NCBI GenBank assembly: GCA_021159335.1
Contig: JAGGRZ010000080.1
Coordinates: forward strand, 1-45,345
DNA length: 45,345 nucleotides
Reading direction: 5' to 3'
DNA from: a bacterium
GTDB lineage: Bacteria > UBP14 > UBA6098 > B30-G16
Shown here: in pieces, positions 8,830-17,446 of the stretch
How the letters are laid out: every line of letters begins with the position of its first letter
Position numbering within the stretch: position 1 is the stretch's first letter
The notes under the pieces: generated by a model
What the model saw: the letters and a program-made list of their open reading frames with translations, nothing else
Databases searched by the model: none
Told to the model about the DNA's origin: nothing
Made by a program: the position numbers and the translations under genes

Positions 8830-10218
8830 CTAATCAATTTTACTGGGGTAGAATATGCGGACTATTCCAGCGCCAAGAAATCTGAAGAATATCTTTAATC
8901 CGGAGAGAAATTTGAATTTACCTCTTAATATATCTTTGAAAAATTTGAATATTATCCTCGGTTGAGAATAGAAGCTGGCATATGCCTTTACCAAAAGTTT
9001 GTGAACCTGCTTCCTGCTTAGTTTGTCGTGCTTAAATACGAGATGCAGCGCGTCAAACTTTGACCAATCCCGCTCAACTATTCGTTCCTTTATCGAGTTG
9101 AAAAGGTCTGTTCCAGGAAAAGGTGTTAGTATGGAAAATTGGCTTATGTCAAGCTTTAGCTTTTTGCTGAACTCGATTGTCTTAAGGATGCTTTCCTTTG
9201 TTTCGCCGAGTGCACCTATTATAAAACTGCCATACGGCGTTATACCAAACTTCCGCAATAGATTGACGGCTTTCTCGGAGATGTTAGTTGAGATTTTTTT
9301 GTTAAAATCCTCAAGTGTGTCTTCATTGCCGCTTTCAAGTCCAAGGAATACTGTTTTGCAGCCAGCTGATGCCATTTCCTCAACCATATCGGGGTTTTCC
9401 ACCAATGTGTCGACTCGCGACATGCACCACCACGGGAATTTTAAAGCTCTTTCCTTTATGAGGCGGCATATTTCCTTCACTCGTTTCACGCTTAATGTGA
9501 AATTATCGTCGACAAATACAATGGCTTTTGCCCAACCTTTCTTGAGTATCGTCTGGATTTCGTCAACGATGCTTTTAGCGGAGCGTGCACGCCATTTTCT
9601 TCCTGAAAACTTTGTCACCGCGCAGAAAGAACAATCGAATGGGCAGCCTCGAGATGTTAGAACTGATGTGGCTTTCTTCCCGGCAACAGTAGTAGGATAT
9701 TTGTCCGTTTTTATAAGGTCTCTCGCTGGATAAGGAAGCTTGTCGAGGTTTTCAACTATCCCTAATCCTGGATTTCTTACTATCTTACTTTTTTCCTTGT
9801 AGGTTATCGCTGGAATGTCGTTGAATGTTCGCCCATCCTCAAGAGCTTCAGCTATTTGAACCATTATCTCCTCGCCTTCGCCTCTTACCACGCAATCGAC
9901 GAAACCAGTTTTTATCGCATCGTCGTCGAGAAATGTCGTATGAAAGCCGCCCATAACGACTATTTTCCCTCTTTTTTTGGCCTCTTGGGCGAGGCTGACT
10001 GCTTCTGGGTAGCGACATGTGTCGGAGCTTATGCCTACAAGGTCGTATTCCTTAAATTCATCGTAATCAATTGGTTCAATGTTCTCATCAATTATCCTGA
10101 CATTATGCCCGTTTTGTCTTAACAAGCCTGCAATGTACATCAATCCAAGTGGTGGAAGGAAGATATTTAGAGAGCCATAGGCACTTTTCCATTTCGGTGA
10201 TATGAGTAATACATTCAT
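8830..10218 (-). CDS. B12-binding domain radical SAM protein
   Basis: This 462-residue protein starts with a cobalamin-binding-type Rossmann domain (MNVLLISPKW, PPLGLMYIAGLL, GISSDT and MGGFHTT, residues 1-150). The radical SAM core follows with the 4Fe-4S motif C192-x3-C196-x2-C199 in SRGCPFDCSFCAV. A GLESGNEDTLEDFNKK motif and a SILTPFPGT segment later in the barrel are typical of the class. Such enzymes perform methylations or C-C bond chemistry on lipids, hopanoids, bacteriochlorophyll and other substrates, so the substrate is not predictable here. There is no His in a DxHxxG motif in the B12 domain, so the cobalamin is probably bound base-off without the usual His ligand. An AGGAGGTC site precedes the ATG. 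It heads the minus-strand cluster with nadE and the DUF58 gene. Confidence 0.9.
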   Translation of the reverse strand: MNVLLISPKWKSAYGSLNIFLPPLGLMYIAGLLRQNGHNVRIIDENIEPIDYDEFKEYDLVGISSDTCRYPEAVSLAQEAKKRGKIVVMGGFHTTFLDDDAIKTGFVDCVVRGEGEEIMVQIAEALEDGRTFNDIPAITYKEKSKIVRNPGLGIVENLDKLPYPARDLIKTDKYPTTVAGKKATSVLTSRGCPFDCSFCAVTKFSGRKWRARSAKSIVDEIQTILKKGWAKAIVFVDDNFTLSVKRVKEICRLIKERALKFPWWCMSRVDTLVENPDMVEEMASAGCKTVFLGLESGNEDTLEDFNKKISTNISEKAVNLLRKFGITPYGSFIIGALGETKESILKTIEFSKKLKLDISQFSILTPFPGTDLFNSIKERIVERDWSKFDALHLVFKHDKLSRKQVHKLLVKAYASFYSQPRIIFKFFKDILRGKFKFLSGLKIFFRFLGAGIVRIFYPSKID

Positions 10219-10306
10219 GATAAGACCTCCTTATTCCAATTATGATATAATTTAGTGATAAAAATTTTTGAGTAAAGGAAATAAGAAAATTTTTTCAAAA
10301 AAATGT

Positions 10307-10336
10307 TGACAAAAAACAAAAATTAATCTTTATTAT
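10307..10336 (+). promoter_or_regulatory. Strong sigma70-type promoter for the tRNA-Trp/secE/rpl/rpo operon
   Basis: A perfect -35 TTGACA (10307-10312) and a -10 TATTAT (10331-10336) are spaced by 18 bases in a very AT-rich stretch. The predicted start lies only a few bases before the mature 5' end of tRNA-Trp at 10347. Confidence 0.75.
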
Positions 10337-10346
10337 GAATTTTGAA

Positions 10347-10419
10347 AGGCCTGTAGCTCAAGTGGTAGAGCATCGGTCTCCAAAACCGAGGGCTGGGGGT
10401 TCGAGTCCCTCCAGGCCTG
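10347..10419 (+). tRNA. tRNA-Trp (anticodon CCA)
   Basis: The 73-base cloverleaf has a 7-bp acceptor stem AGGCCTG/CAGGCCT, a D arm GCTC/GAGC, an anticodon stem TCGGT/ACCGA with loop CTCCAAA, and a T arm GGGGG-TTCGAGT-CCCTC. The discriminator base is G. The 3' CCA is not encoded. Position just upstream of secE-nusG is a common bacterial arrangement. Confidence 0.97.
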
Positions 10420-10443
10420 ATTTTGTTGATGAAGGGTGAGAGT

Positions 10444-10626
10444 ATGAAAAAAATAAAACAATTTATTAGGGAAAGTTTTCTTGAGTTCAAAAAGGTAAGG
10501 TGGCCATCGCGGCAGGAGCTTGCTGGTCTTACTGTCGCAGTTATAGCCACGACGCTTTTGTTGGCATTTTTCATTGGTATCGTGGATTGGGTATTTTCGA
10601 AAATAATCTCAGCAGTGTTACCGTAA
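10444..10626 (+). CDS. secE: Protein translocase subunit SecE
   Basis: This 60-residue protein is the single-span SecE type, an essential part of the SecYEG channel in the inner membrane. The amphipathic helix FIRESFLEFKKVRWPSRQEL carries the conserved KVxWPSRxE motif, followed by one transmembrane segment (residues about 31-54). I chose the ATG at 10444 because GGGTGAG sits just upstream and the protein then starts as usual (MKKIKQF). An in-frame ATG at 10423 would add seven residues that include the ribosome site. The gene follows tRNA-Trp by 24 bases, with no rpmG between, and is followed 7 bases later by nusG. Confidence 0.95.
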   Translation: MKKIKQFIRESFLEFKKVRWPSRQELAGLTVAVIATTLLLAFFIGIVDWVFSKIISAVLP

Positions 10627-10633
10627 TAATAAA

Positions 10634-11233
10634 ATGGTCGAGGAAGCAAAAACAAATGTGGAGAGCAAAGAGGCAACCAAGCCTGTGAAGGAACATCCTG
10701 ACGCCAAATGGTATGTTGTGCACACTCTTTCAGGGCAAGAGGAGAAGGTAAAGCGGTACATCGAGAATACGGTAGAGGAAAAAGGGCTGCAGGATTTGAT
10801 ACTTGAGGTGTTTATTCCCACTGAAGAGGTTGTCGAAATGCGGCAGGGCAGACGGCGAACTATAGCCAAGAAGTTTTTCCCGGGCTACATTCTGATTCAC
10901 ATGGTTTTGAACAAAGATACCGAGGCTTTTATAAGGAGTGTGCCTAATGTTACGGGCTTTATTACAGCCGGTGGTGTGCCGGTGCCGCTTCAGCCCGAGG
11001 AAGTGGAAGCTATACTAAGAAAAGGCGAGAAAGCAAAGGAGGTTCAAAAGGTTGAAATACCGTTCTCTGAGGGTGATTTGGTTAGAGTTATAGATGGTCC
11101 GTTTAAGGATTTTACTGGTATCGTTCGCGAGGTCAACAAGGAGCGAGGAAAAGTAAAAGTTATGGTCTCCATTTTTGGACGCCTGACCCCTGTGGATGTC
11201 GATTATCTGCAGATAAAAGAGGAGAAAAAATAG
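10634..11233 (+). CDS. nusG: Transcription termination/antitermination factor NusG
   Basis: This 199-residue protein binds RNA polymerase and couples it to Rho and the ribosome. An acidic, Lys/Glu-rich extension of about 24 residues precedes the NGN domain (AKWYVVHTLSGQEEKVKRYI ... RRTIAKKFFPGYILIHM ... VPNVTGFI). The KOW domain is at about residues 145-199 (FSEGDLVRVIDGPFKDFTGI ... VMVSIFGRLTPVDVDY). The start lies 7 bases after the secE stop and lacks a clear Shine-Dalgarno site, so translation is probably coupled to secE. The gene order secE-nusG-rplK is the classic bacterial one. The N-terminal extension is somewhat longer than in E. coli. Confidence 0.97.
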   Translation: MVEEAKTNVESKEATKPVKEHPDAKWYVVHTLSGQEEKVKRYIENTVEEKGLQDLILEVFIPTEEVVEMRQGRRRTIAKKFFPGYILIHMVLNKDTEAFIRSVPNVTGFITAGGVPVPLQPEEVEAILRKGEKAKEVQKVEIPFSEGDLVRVIDGPFKDFTGIVREVNKERGKVKVMVSIFGRLTPVDVDYLQIKEEKK

Positions 11234-11255
11234 ATACCGAAAACAATTTTCCCCC

Positions 11256-11280
11256 ACACTCGTTTTATGGAGTGTTTTTT
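11256..11280 (+). terminator. Weak terminator-like hairpin between nusG and rplK
   Basis: ACACTC (11256-11261) pairs with GAGTGT (11270-11275) across an 8-base loop and is followed by a T run to 11280. Only six base pairs form, so partial termination or attenuation is more likely than a full stop. In other bacteria a transcription break or new promoter is common here. Confidence 0.4.
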
Positions 11281-11306
11281 AATTAATAAAGGAGGGAGAC
11301 TTAAAT

Positions 11307-11738
11307 ATGGCAAAAAAGAAACAAATAAAGTGGAAGATAAAGCTCCATATTCCGGCGGGGAAAGCCACGCCAGCGCCACCTGTAGGACCTGCGCTGGGTC
11401 CAACTGGGATTAACATTCCAGAGTTCTGCAAGCAGTTTAACGCGAAAACAGCCAATATGGGCGACTACATCATACCAGTTATTCTCTATGTCTATTCGGA
11501 CCACTCGTTCACTTTCGAGACGAAAACACCGCCTACATCTGACCTTCTCAGGAAGATTGCTAAAATAGAAAAAGGTTCTGGTGAGCCCAACAGGCAGAAG
11601 GTGGCAAGGATAACACGCGAGCAACTTAGACAGGTGGCGGAGAAAAAGCTAAGTGACCTTAACACGGATGATATCGAAGTCGCAATGAAAATAGTGGCTG
11701 GCACCGCGAGGTCTATGGGAATCGAGATAGTCGATTAA
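11307..11738 (+). CDS. rplK: 50S ribosomal protein L11
   Basis: This 143-residue protein is full length for L11, which binds 23S rRNA at the GTPase-associated centre and is needed for the stringent response. The N-terminal domain shows the Pro-rich signature ([20 protein letters not shown]) and the [11 protein letters not shown] segment. The C-terminal domain has [17 protein letters not shown] and ends in the conserved [25 protein letters not shown] lies before the ATG. The usual order rplK-rplA-rplJ-rplL follows. Confidence 0.98.
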   Translation: MAKKKQIKWKIKLHIPAGKATPAPPVGPALGPTGINIPEFCKQFNAKTANMGDYIIPVILYVYSDHSFTFETKTPPTSDLLRKIAKIEKGSGEPNRQKVARITREQLRQVAEKKLSDLNTDDIEVAMKIVAGTARSMGIEIVD

Positions 11739-11783
11739 ACATGGTGACCACGCCGTATAATGTGGGAGCTCAAAGGAGGAGCG

Positions 11784-12482
11784 ATGACAAAACGCGGGAA
11801 AAAATATGTAGCAGTACTTGAGAAGTACGATAAGCATAAGCCTTATCCTTTACGAGAGGCGCTTGAGCTGGTTAAAGAGTTGGCATACGCCAAATTTGAC
11901 GAGACTGTTGACATGGCAATTAGGCTTAATGTTGACCCACGACATGCTGACCAGATGGTGCGTGGGACAGTGGTTCTTCCACATGGAACAGGGAAAAAAG
12001 TTAGAGTTCTCGTTTTTGCGAAAGGAGAGGCAGCAAAACAAGCGGAAGAAGCAGGTGCAGATTTCGTTGGCGCTGAGGAGTTGGTGGAAAAAATCCAGAA
12101 GGAGGAATGGACCGATTTTGATGTAGCTATAGCTACTCCTGACATGATGAGTCTGGTGGGAAGATTAGGGAAGATTCTCGGTCCGAGAGGACTTATGCCA
12201 AACCCTAAGGTGGGAACCGTAACCAAGGATGTAGCGAAAGCCGTTAAGGAAGCCAAAGCAGGGAAAATACAATTCAGGGTTGATAAGGCAGGCAATATTC
12301 ATGCACCCATAGGAAAGGTATCGTTCGATGTAGAGAAGCTTGAGGAAAATGCGCGTGCTCTTATTAATGCTGTTATTGCGGCAAGACCACCGGCAGTAAA
12401 AGGTCAATATGTCAGGAACATTAGCGTTTCGTCGACGATGGGACCCGGAATAAAAGTAGACCTTACTGAATTTATCAAATAA
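11784..12482 (+). CDS. rplA: 50S ribosomal protein L1
   Basis: This 232-residue L1 forms the L1 stalk at the ribosomal exit site. Conserved blocks are visible: [33 protein letters not shown], the long [20 protein letters not shown] signature near residue 130, and the C-terminal GPGIKVDL. I chose the ATG at 11784 because AAAGGAGGAG lies immediately upstream; an in-frame ATG at 11760 would put this ribosome site inside the coding sequence. In other bacteria L1 represses its own operon by binding the rplK leader, but I could not identify such a site convincingly here. Confidence 0.97.
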   Translation: MTKRGKKYVAVLEKYDKHKPYPLREALELVKELAYAKFDETVDMAIRLNVDPRHADQMVRGTVVLPHGTGKKVRVLVFAKGEAAKQAEEAGADFVGAEELVEKIQKEEWTDFDVAIATPDMMSLVGRLGKILGPRGLMPNPKVGTVTKDVAKAVKEAKAGKIQFRVDKAGNIHAPIGKVSFDVEKLEENARALINAVIAARPPAVKGQYVRNISVSSTMGPGIKVDLTEFIK

Positions 12483-12494
12483 AAGGAGTCTGTT

Positions 12495-13013
12495 ATGCTC
12501 AGGAAGCAGAAAGAAAAAATCGTTGAGGATTTAGTATACGATTTTAAGGAATACAATGTGGTTTTCTTTGCGGATTATCAGGGTCTCAATGTTGAGCAGA
12601 TGACTAAACTTCGCCGCAGCCTCAAAGAGAAAAACGCAAAGCTTCGCGTTGCTAAAAATACTCTCATAAGAATTGCGAGAGAAAAATTAGGATTGCCGCC
12701 GATAAACCAAAATATTCTGACAGGAATGACAGCTCTTATATTGAGCAAAGATGACCCAATAACTCCTGCGAAGATAATAAAGGATTTCAGAGAAGAACTG
12801 GAAAAACCTCAGATAAAAGCTATAATATACGGTGGGGAACTTCTCCCCAAGGAGGAATTCGAAAGGCTTGCCTCGATGCCGTCAGTTGAGGAGATTAAGG
12901 CTAAAGTTGTAAGCTCGCTAAGCAGTCCGATTTATGGGCTTGTCTTCGCACTCTCAGGACTTTTGCGTGGTCTGGTAACCCAGATCGACCAACTCGCTAA
13001 AAGGCAGTCGTAA
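12495..13013 (+). CDS. rplJ: 50S ribosomal protein L10
   Basis: This 172-residue protein is the base of the L7/L12 stalk. The N-terminal RNA-binding domain (VVFFADYQGLNVEQMTKLRR, LRVAKNTLIRIA) and the C-terminal helix that binds L7/L12 dimers (SSPIYGLVFALSGLLRGL) are both present. AAAAGGAG precedes the ATG. Only 12 bases separate it from rplA, so the structured L10 leader used for autoregulation in E. coli cannot lie in the spacer and, if present, would have to overlap the rplA end. Confidence 0.97.
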   Translation: MLRKQKEKIVEDLVYDFKEYNVVFFADYQGLNVEQMTKLRRSLKEKNAKLRVAKNTLIRIAREKLGLPPINQNILTGMTALILSKDDPITPAKIIKDFREELEKPQIKAIIYGGELLPKEEFERLASMPSVEEIKAKVVSSLSSPIYGLVFALSGLLRGLVTQIDQLAKRQS

Positions 13014-13121
13014 AATTTTGTGTTAGCAAGCTTTTTTGCGTAAGTAAAACGAAGGAACGAGAAGTTTTTCGCTTAACGGCGAGGAAAAAAGAAAGAAACA
13101 ATAAAAAATAGGAGGAAAATC

Positions 13122-13517
13122 ATGGAATTGAGTCAGAATGTACAGAATGTGGTTGAGCAGATTGAGAAGCTGACAGTTCTCGAGCTTGCTGAGTTGGTTA
13201 AGGCTCTTGAGGAGAAGTTCGGGGTGTCGGCAGCTGCACCCGTTGCCGTTGCTGCGGCGCCCGCTGCTGCTGGTGCTGAGGCTGCTCCTAAGGAAGAGGA
13301 AAAGACCGAGTTCACCGTATATCTAACGAGTGTTGGCGACAAAAAACTACAGGTTATAAAAGAGGTGCGTGCTATAACGAAGCTCGGACTGAGAGAGGCT
13401 AAGGCTTTCGTCGAGGGTGAGCTGCCAAAGCCGATAAAGGAAAATGTGTCCAAGCAGGAAGCTGAGGAGATAAAGGCGAAGCTTGAAGCTGTCGGCGCTG
13501 GTGTGGAGATAAAGTAA
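13122..13517 (+). CDS. rplL: 50S ribosomal protein L7/L12
   Basis: This 131-residue protein is the multicopy stalk protein that recruits translation factors. The N-terminal dimerisation helix pair (residues 1-35) is followed by an Ala-rich flexible hinge ([20 protein letters not shown]) and the C-terminal factor-binding domain with [20 protein letters not shown] and ends in AVGAGVEIK. The ribosome site AGGAGGAAAATC is very strong, fitting the need for several copies per ribosome. A 108-base spacer after rplJ is A-rich and holds no gene. Confidence 0.98.
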   Translation: MELSQNVQNVVEQIEKLTVLELAELVKALEEKFGVSAAAPVAVAAAPAAAGAEAAPKEEEKTEFTVYLTSVGDKKLQVIKEVRAITKLGLREAKAFVEGELPKPIKENVSKQEAEEIKAKLEAVGAGVEIK

Positions 13518-13545
13518 GCTTGCGAACTCGCGAGAAAACTGTTTG

Positions 13546-13576
13546 GAGGGCGCCCATGATATCTGTGGGTGCCCTC
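13546..13576 (+). promoter_or_regulatory. Long hairpin between rplL and rpoB (attenuator or RNase III site)
   Basis: GAGGGCGCCCA (13546-13556) pairs with TGGGTGCCCTC (13566-13576) over 9 bases, giving an 11-bp stem with one G-U pair. There is no following U run, so it is not a classic terminator. Its place matches the attenuator and RNase III processing region between rplL and rpoB in E. coli, which sets the lower level of polymerase subunits relative to stalk protein. Confidence 0.6.
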
Positions 13577-13623
13577 TGAGAAATATATTTTAAGAAAAAT
13601 TAAAATGTGAGGTAAGGCACGCT

Positions 13624-16600
13624 ATGAAGGTAAAACCAATAATAAAAAGAAAGTCATTTGAGAAGGTCAAGCCTGTTATCGAAATGCCTAACCTGCTTTC
13701 GGTGCAGCTTGACTCGTATCGTAATTTTCTTCAGAGAGATGTGCCGCCCGAAAAAAGAGAGCCTAAAGGACTTCAGGCTGTGTTTTTAGACGCCTTTCCT
13801 ATCGAGGATGTTTACGGAAAATACGAGCTTCAATTCGTCTCCTATGAGCTTGGCAGACCAAGGTATACTGTCGAGGAGTGCAAAACACGAGGTCTTACAT
13901 ATGCGATACCGTTAAGGGTTAAGCTAAGGCTGATAAAGTATGAAAAGGGCGAGGACGGCGAGCGGAAGGTTAAGGAAATCCGTGAAGATGATGTCTATTT
14001 CAGCGAGTTGCCGCTGATGACCGACAAGGGAACATTCATTATAAATGGTTCCGAAAGGGTTGTGGTCACTCAGTTTCATCGTTCGCCGGGAGTGTTTTTC
14101 GATGAGACCATTCATCCTAATGGAAAGAGGCTTTATTCCGCACGAATGATTCCGCTTCACGGTTCGTGGCTTGAGATAAGGTTCGATGTCCGCGATGTGT
14201 TGCATGTTATTATTTCCTCGAGAAAGAAAGTTCCGCTAACCACACTTCTCAGGGCTTTTGGCTATGAGTCCGATACCGAGATAATATCGCTCTTCCATAA
14301 AATAGACGAGATAAGCATTTCAAACGATAAAAGCAGCAAGAAGGCAATAGGTGCTTACTGCGCGGAAGCAGTTGTTGATGAGGAAACCGGCGAGATTCTC
14401 CTCGATATAGGCACGGTCGTAACCAAGGAGGATATAGAGAGACTTAGGAAACATGGTGTTAAGAAAATCCGTGTCGTGATACCCGAATTTCCTCGTATGG
14501 TTCCCGTTATATTCAACACACTAAAAGTGGACCAGACTACAAACAAGCTTGAAGCCGTTCGCGAGATATACTCTGGGATAAAACCTGGCGGAACGGTTGA
14601 GCCGGGCGAGGAAGACACCATCTTGAATGAATACATTTTCAACTATAAAAGGTTTGACCTTGGCGATGTTGGCAGGTATCAGTTCAACAAGAGACTTGGG
14701 CTTAACATACCTCCAGACGAGAGGCGTCTTACCAAAGAGGACTTCATAGCTACCGCCCGCTATCTTATCCAGCTTCGCCACGGTAAGGGACACATAGACG
14801 ATATCGACCATCTTGGTCTCAGGCGCGCGCGGTCTGTAGGTGAGCTTCTGGGTAACCAGATACGCGTGGGGCTTGCAAGAATGGCTCGGACTGTTAGGGA
14901 AAGGATGCGCACTAAGGACATTGAGACGATGACTCCGAGTGACCTAATAAATGCGAGGATAGTTTCGGCGGTTATAAATTCGTTCTTCGGTTCGTCTCAG
15001 CTTTCCCAGTTTATGGACCAGACGAACCCTATAGCAGAGCTGACACACAAGAGGCGACTTTCAGCACTTGGACCAGGTGGTCTCAGCCGTGAGCGAGCGG
15101 GCTTTGAAGTAAGAGATGTTCATTACACGCATTACGGTAGACTTTGCCCGATAGAAACCCCTGAGGGTCAGAACATCGGTCTCATAACATCCTTGGCCAC
15201 ATATGCAAGAATAAATGAGTTCGGCTTTATAGAGACTCCATATAGAAGGGTAGTTAATAGAGTTGTTACAAACGAAGTAGTTTATCTTACGGCAACCGAC
15301 GAGGACCAATACATTATAGCACAGGCAGGAACACCTGTTGATGAGAATGGCAGGATAATACCGGACATAGTCGTTGCAAGAAGACGGGGCGACATAGTTG
15401 AGGTAAGAGCGGAAGATGTTGACTTTATGGATGTGTCACCAGCGCAGCTCGTTGGGATAACTGCTGCGTTGATACCATTTCTTGAGCACGACGACGCAAG
15501 CCGAGCACTTATGGGGTCAAACATGCAGAGGCAATCGGTGCCGCTTCTTTTCACGGAGCCACCTATTGTCGGCACGGGACTCGAGCTTAAAGCTGCCGTG
15601 GATTCGGGTGTTGTGGTTATAGCCAAAAGGCCAGGGATTGTTAGAAGAGTTGATTCGAAAGTTATAGAAATAGAGCCCGAAAAGGAGCATGTAGACGAGG
15701 ACTCGCTTGTTGACGATTACGATGTTTATCCTCTCGTAAAATTTAAGAGGACTAACCAGAACACAATGATAAACCAGCGGCCACTTGTGAAGCCGGGCGA
15801 GAAGGTGGAAGCTGGTCAAATAATAGCGGATGGCGTGGCTACCAAATACGGCGAGCTCGCGCTGGGAAGAAATGTACTCGTCGCTTTTATGTCATGGCAT
15901 GGTTATAACTTCGAGGATGCCGTTATTATTTCCGAGCGGCTCGTTAGAGATGATGTTTATACCTCGGTTCACATCGAGGACTTCGACATGCAGGTCAGAG
16001 AGACCAAGGTTGGACCGGAGGAACTAACGCGTGAGCTTCCAAGTGTCAGCGCAGATGCGGTTAAAGACCTTGACGAAAATGGGATAGTAAGGGTCGGTGC
16101 TCATGTTGAGAGTGGCGACATTCTTGCTGGTAAGGTAACTCCTAAAGGCGAGACCGAATTAACCCCCGAAATGAGGCTACTTAAAGCAGTATTCGGAGAG
16201 AGAGCGGGTGATGTTAAGGATACATCGCTAAGAGTTCCACCGGGAATAAAGGGTGTTGTTATAGACACACTATTGCTCTCAAGAAGAGGTTACCACAAAG
16301 GTCGAAGGCGTGAGAAAGACCTTCTCAAGAAGCTTGAACAGGAATTTAACGAGAAAGTTGCGCAGATTAAAGCCAAGCGTGACAAAAAGATTCGCGAGAT
16401 AATAGTGGACCATAGAGCCAAGAACATTATTTCTGCTACTACGGGCAAGCCGTTGATAAAGCCTGGGGCACGCATATCCAAGCGTGCAGCGTCAATGCTT
16501 AACATTGATGATGTGGCACCTGAATCTGAATGGACCGATGATGAGACCATCAATGTCAGAGTGAAAAAGATTCTCGCACAGGCTGAGGAGCTTATAAAGA

Positions 16601-17415
16601 CTGCTGAAGAAGCTTACCTTCTCGATAGAGACAAGATAATAAGAGGAGACGAGCTGCCGCCGGGAACGATACAGCTTGTTAAGGTTAATGTCGCGATGAA
16701 GCGCAAAATCTCTGTAGGAGACAAGATGGCTGGAAGGCATGGAAACAAAGGTGTTGTTTCGATAATAGTGCCGATAGAGGACATGCCATATCTTGAGGAT
16801 GGAACGCCAGTTGACATAATTCTTAATCCTCTTGGTGTGCCATCGAGAATGAACATCGGACAGATTCTTGAGACTCACCTTGGCTGGGCGATGAAAGAGC
16901 AGGGACTGTATTGTGCTTCTCCTGTATTCAATGGTGCAACGGTTGAGGAGATAAAGGAGGAACTTAAAAAAGTAGGCAAAGACCCGAGCGGAAAAGTAAT
17001 ACTTTACGATGGTCGAACAGGTGAGCCTTTCCCCGAACCCGTTACTGTGGGCTATATGTATGTCATGAAACTTATACACCTTGCTGATGATAAGATTCAC
17101 GCGCGTTCAATCGGACCATACAGCTTGGTTACACAGCAGCCTTTAAGCGGTAAGGCACAATTCGGCGGGCAGCGGTTCGGTGAGATGGAGGTCTGGGCGC
17201 TCGAGGCATATGGTGCGGCATATACGCTTCAGGAGATGCTCACCATAAAGTCTGACGATGTTCAGGGTAGGACGAAAATTTATAATGCGATAGTTAAAGG
17301 TGAGAATCCGCCCGAACCGGGCATCCCAGAGTCATTTAATGTGCTTGTTAAAGAATTGCAAGCACTTTGCATAGATGTAAGACTTTTAACTAAGGAAGAA
17401 GAAGGAATAGAATAA
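13624..17415 (+). CDS. rpoB: DNA-directed RNA polymerase subunit beta
   Basis: This 1263-residue beta subunit has the complete set of conserved regions. The rifampicin pocket (SQLSQFMDQTNPIAELTHKR) is intact, with D465, H475 and S480 equal to E. coli D516, H526 and S531, so the sequence is of the sensitive type. The region GDKMAGRHGNKGVVS near residue 1035 and the C-terminal GGQRFGEMEVWALEAYGAA are present. A charged helical insert at about 890-1015 sits where the lineage-specific insert is found in E. coli beta. GTGAGG precedes the ATG. rpoC starts 31 bases downstream. Assignment is certain. Confidence 0.99.
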   Translation: MKVKPIIKRKSFEKVKPVIEMPNLLSVQLDSYRNFLQRDVPPEKREPKGLQAVFLDAFPIEDVYGKYELQFVSYELGRPRYTVEECKTRGLTYAIPLRVKLRLIKYEKGEDGERKVKEIREDDVYFSELPLMTDKGTFIINGSERVVVTQFHRSPGVFFDETIHPNGKRLYSARMIPLHGSWLEIRFDVRDVLHVIISSRKKVPLTTLLRAFGYESDTEIISLFHKIDEISISNDKSSKKAIGAYCAEAVVDEETGEILLDIGTVVTKEDIERLRKHGVKKIRVVIPEFPRMVPVIFNTLKVDQTTNKLEAVREIYSGIKPGGTVEPGEEDTILNEYIFNYKRFDLGDVGRYQFNKRLGLNIPPDERRLTKEDFIATARYLIQLRHGKGHIDDIDHLGLRRARSVGELLGNQIRVGLARMARTVRERMRTKDIETMTPSDLINARIVSAVINSFFGSSQLSQFMDQTNPIAELTHKRRLSALGPGGLSRERAGFEVRDVHYTHYGRLCPIETPEGQNIGLITSLATYARINEFGFIETPYRRVVNRVVTNEVVYLTATDEDQYIIAQAGTPVDENGRIIPDIVVARRRGDIVEVRAEDVDFMDVSPAQLVGITAALIPFLEHDDASRALMGSNMQRQSVPLLFTEPPIVGTGLELKAAVDSGVVVIAKRPGIVRRVDSKVIEIEPEKEHVDEDSLVDDYDVYPLVKFKRTNQNTMINQRPLVKPGEKVEAGQIIADGVATKYGELALGRNVLVAFMSWHGYNFEDAVIISERLVRDDVYTSVHIEDFDMQVRETKVGPEELTRELPSVSADAVKDLDENGIVRVGAHVESGDILAGKVTPKGETELTPEMRLLKAVFGERAGDVKDTSLRVPPGIKGVVIDTLLLSRRGYHKGRRREKDLLKKLEQEFNEKVAQIKAKRDKKIREIIVDHRAKNIISATTGKPLIKPGARISKRAASMLNIDDVAPESEWTDDETINVRVKKILAQAEELIKTAEEAYLLDRDKIIRGDELPPGTIQLVKVNVAMKRKISVGDKMAGRHGNKGVVSIIVPIEDMPYLEDGTPVDIILNPLGVPSRMNIGQILETHLGWAMKEQGLYCASPVFNGATVEEIKEELKKVGKDPSGKVILYDGRTGEPFPEPVTVGYMYVMKLIHLADDKIHARSIGPYSLVTQQPLSGKAQFGGQRFGEMEVWALEAYGAAYTLQEMLTIKSDDVQGRTKIYNAIVKGENPPEPGIPESFNVLVKELQALCIDVRLLTKEEEGIE

Positions 17416-17446
17416 ACATTAATCCCTCTACTGGGGGTGATAAATT

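Noticed and set aside
10423-10443. Upstream ATG for secE
   Set aside because: It would place the GGGTGAG ribosome site inside the coding sequence and add residues not seen in SecE.
13014-13121. Hairpin or small gene between rplJ and rplL
   Set aside because: Only short, imperfect stems and no start codon with a ribosome site other than that of rplL.
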